A stretch of 7,063 nucleotides of DNA, taken from the NCBI GenBank assembly GCA_002347475.1, contig DDXI01000093.1, positions 1 through 7,063 on the forward strand, read 5' to 3'. Every line of letters begins with the position of its first letter. The first letter of the stretch is position 1. This document shows, piece after piece, positions 6,279-7,063 of the stretch. Both the position numbers and the translations under genes were made by a program. Below the pieces are notes generated by a model that saw nothing but the letters and a program-made list of their open reading frames with translations, did no database searches and was not told the DNA's origin. The DNA comes from Peptococcaceae bacterium UBA2264 (GTDB taxonomy: Bacteria; Bacillota; Desulfitobacteriia; Desulfitobacteriales; Desulfitobacteriaceae).

Positions 6279-6296
6279 GTCTCAGCTGGCTGAGAC
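6279..6296. repeat. Perfect inverted repeat upstream of the argC promoter
   Basis: GTCTCAGC and GCTGAGAC, separated by two bases, form a perfect 8-bp inverted repeat. It lies 15 bp upstream of the -35 of the argC promoter and downstream of the likely terminator of the preceding unit. No T run follows in either direction. It may be a protein binding site or the stem of a secondary terminator. I do not recognise a known regulator motif. Confidence 0.45.
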
Positions 6297-6310
6297 TAAC
6301 TCCAGGCATC

Positions 6311-6340
6311 AAAATAAGGAGCCGGTTTCCCTGACTCCTT
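6311..6340 (-). terminator. Likely intrinsic terminator of the sigma/membrane-protein unit
   Basis: The minus strand has AAGGAG (6340-6335) pairing with CTCCTT (6321-6316). The stem can be extended inward by a T-G and a C-G pair around a small GGAAA-type loop. It is followed at once by ATTTT (6315-6311). The T run is short, so the terminator may be of moderate strength. It sits 66 nt past the stop of the membrane-protein gene and about 50 nt before the argC promoter, so it probably separates the two transcription units. Confidence 0.55.
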
Positions 6341-6406
6341 CTATGTCACCCCATTTAACATCAGGACCATCAGGCAATACTCCCGTATGTCTGCCTTATC
6401 CCCCTA

Positions 6407-6814
6407 TCAGTTTGCTCTTCGGCCATTCATAGTTCTGTTTTCCGACTGGTACAAGACAACGAGAAGTACCAGAATACTCAACAGGTACAGGGAATAGTTA
6501 TCCCAGAGAAGCACGATTACTGGTTTGATGTCTGTTATTATTGTAACCACTTCAGCAGCGGTATTTTTAATTAACACTGCTAAAAGGTAACCGTTGATCA
6601 GGATAAAGAGCGGAGCCAGCAGGCTGCCAAGGGCAAAAAGCCCCACCAGGATCATACCCCAGCATTTACGTGCCGCCAGCAGCGCCTGCCCCTGAAAATC
6701 CTGAGGTTGTTCCGCAATCTGGCGCATCACATTTAGCCTGAGGTTGGCCAGCCTGGCCTCAGGAACAGGTTTATCCTGAAAAAGTTGATCCCATAAATTT
6801 TCAGTTCCGTTCAT
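6407..6814 (-). CDS. Small membrane protein, putative anti-sigma factor
   Basis: A 135-residue protein of unrecognised family. Residues 1-50 are polar and probably cytoplasmic, with a helical-looking stretch around ANLRLNVMRQIAE (23-35). A long hydrophobic region follows (about 52-82, one or two membrane passes), then a weaker one (about 86-104), a clear segment near 108-122 and a short basic tail. There is no HxxxCxxC zinc anti-sigma motif and no catalytic motif that I can see. Its ATG (6814-6812) lies 7 nt after GGAGG (6826-6822) and overlaps the end of the sigma factor gene by 14 bp, indicating translational coupling. An overlapping membrane protein after an ECF sigma gene is usually its anti-sigma factor, so that role is inferred from position, not from sequence. 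Confidence 0.6.
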   Translation of the reverse strand: MNGTENLWDQLFQDKPVPEARLANLRLNVMRQIAEQPQDFQGQALLAARKCWGMILVGLFALGSLLAPLFILINGYLLAVLIKNTAAEVVTIITDIKPVIVLLWDNYSLYLLSILVLLVVLYQSENRTMNGRRAN

Positions 6815-7063
6815 GGATCCCCCTCCTTGCCAATTCCTGACGCAATCTTTCCTTGCCCCTGTGTAAATAGGTTTTGACCCTGCTGGTCGTTATTTTCAGC
6901 ACTGAGGCAATTTCCTCGTAGCTGAGATCCTGATGATAACGCAAATACAAGACCTGACGATAGTGTTCGGGCAGGACCTGCAGGATTTCTGCAACTCCCT
7001 GGGACTCTTCCTTGGCCAGCCAAAGATCTTCTGGTCCAGGCAAGTTGTCAGCTAAGTTTTCCT
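6801..7063 (-). CDS. ECF-type RNA polymerase sigma factor, C-terminal part (runs off right edge)
   Basis: The last 86 codons of a sigma-70 family gene. The frame is open to the window edge, so the true start and region 2 lie outside; a TTG at 7043 is not a credible start because it would leave only region 4. The visible part has a short linker, then sigma region 4: LPEHYRQVLYLRYHQDLSYEEIA, in which LSYEEIASVLKI opens the helix-turn-helix, followed by TTSRVKTYLHRGKERLRQ, the recognition helix that contacts the -35 element. This is the typical ending of extracytoplasmic-function or SigW-like sigma factors, which steer RNA polymerase to stress or envelope genes. The target promoters cannot be told. 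The TGA stop overlaps the next gene, a membrane protein likely to control it. Confidence 0.88.
   Translation of the reverse strand, partial: ENLADNLPGPEDLWLAKEESQGVAEILQVLPEHYRQVLYLRYHQDLSYEEIASVLKITTSRVKTYLHRGKERLRQELARRGIHERN

Noticed and set aside
6811..7023. A second minus-strand frame overlapping the sigma factor gene
   Set aside because: It is out of frame with the clear sigma region 4 reading, and its product is glycine-rich with no domain.

Overview
The window holds most of an arginine biosynthesis cluster, read entirely from the minus strand. The minus-strand order is a partial ECF sigma factor gene, a small membrane protein gene, then argC, argJ, argB, argD, argG and the first 29 codons of argH, which runs off the left edge. 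The strong GGAGG-type ribosome binding sites, the TTG and GTG starts, the A+T-rich promoters and the argCJBD order all suggest a low-to-mid-GC Gram-positive anaerobe of the Clostridia (Bacillota), perhaps a Desulfitobacterium/Dehalobacter-like Peptococcaceae. The genus-level guess is inference from style and cannot be confirmed here.

Layout in transcription order (right to left). Positions 7063-6801 carry the C-terminal part (region 4) of an ECF-type sigma factor. It overlaps by 14 bp a 135-residue membrane protein (6814-6407) that sits where anti-sigma factors usually sit. A hairpin with a short T run (6340-6311) probably ends this unit. A perfect inverted repeat (6296-6279) follows, then a well-formed sigma-A promoter (6263-6235) covered by ArgR-like operator half-sites. 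From this promoter run argC (GTG start at 6193), argJ, argB and argD. argB and argD are 1 bp apart and probably translationally coupled. argD is followed by a 140-bp gap with a second likely promoter, then argG (TTG start at 1429), a 135-bp gap and argH.

Together the genes cover most of the route from glutamate to arginine through acetylated intermediates. ArgJ transfers acetyl from N-acetylornithine back to glutamate, ArgB phosphorylates N-acetylglutamate, ArgC reduces the phosphate, ArgD transaminates to N-acetylornithine, and ArgG and ArgH convert citrulline to arginine. argF and carAB, needed to make citrulline, are not in the window and do not lie between argD and argG. ArgB has the N-terminal helix and C-terminal signature of arginine-inhibited kinases, matching a recycling pathway controlled at that step, while the operator-like sites suggest transcriptional control by an ArgR/AhrC-type repressor.

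No mobile element, CRISPR array, tRNA or rRNA was seen. This is mainly ordinary core metabolism. The parts worth a second look are the intergenic inverted repeats, the two candidate arg promoters and the unrecognised partner of the sigma factor. I found no convincing sign of an undescribed multi-gene system.
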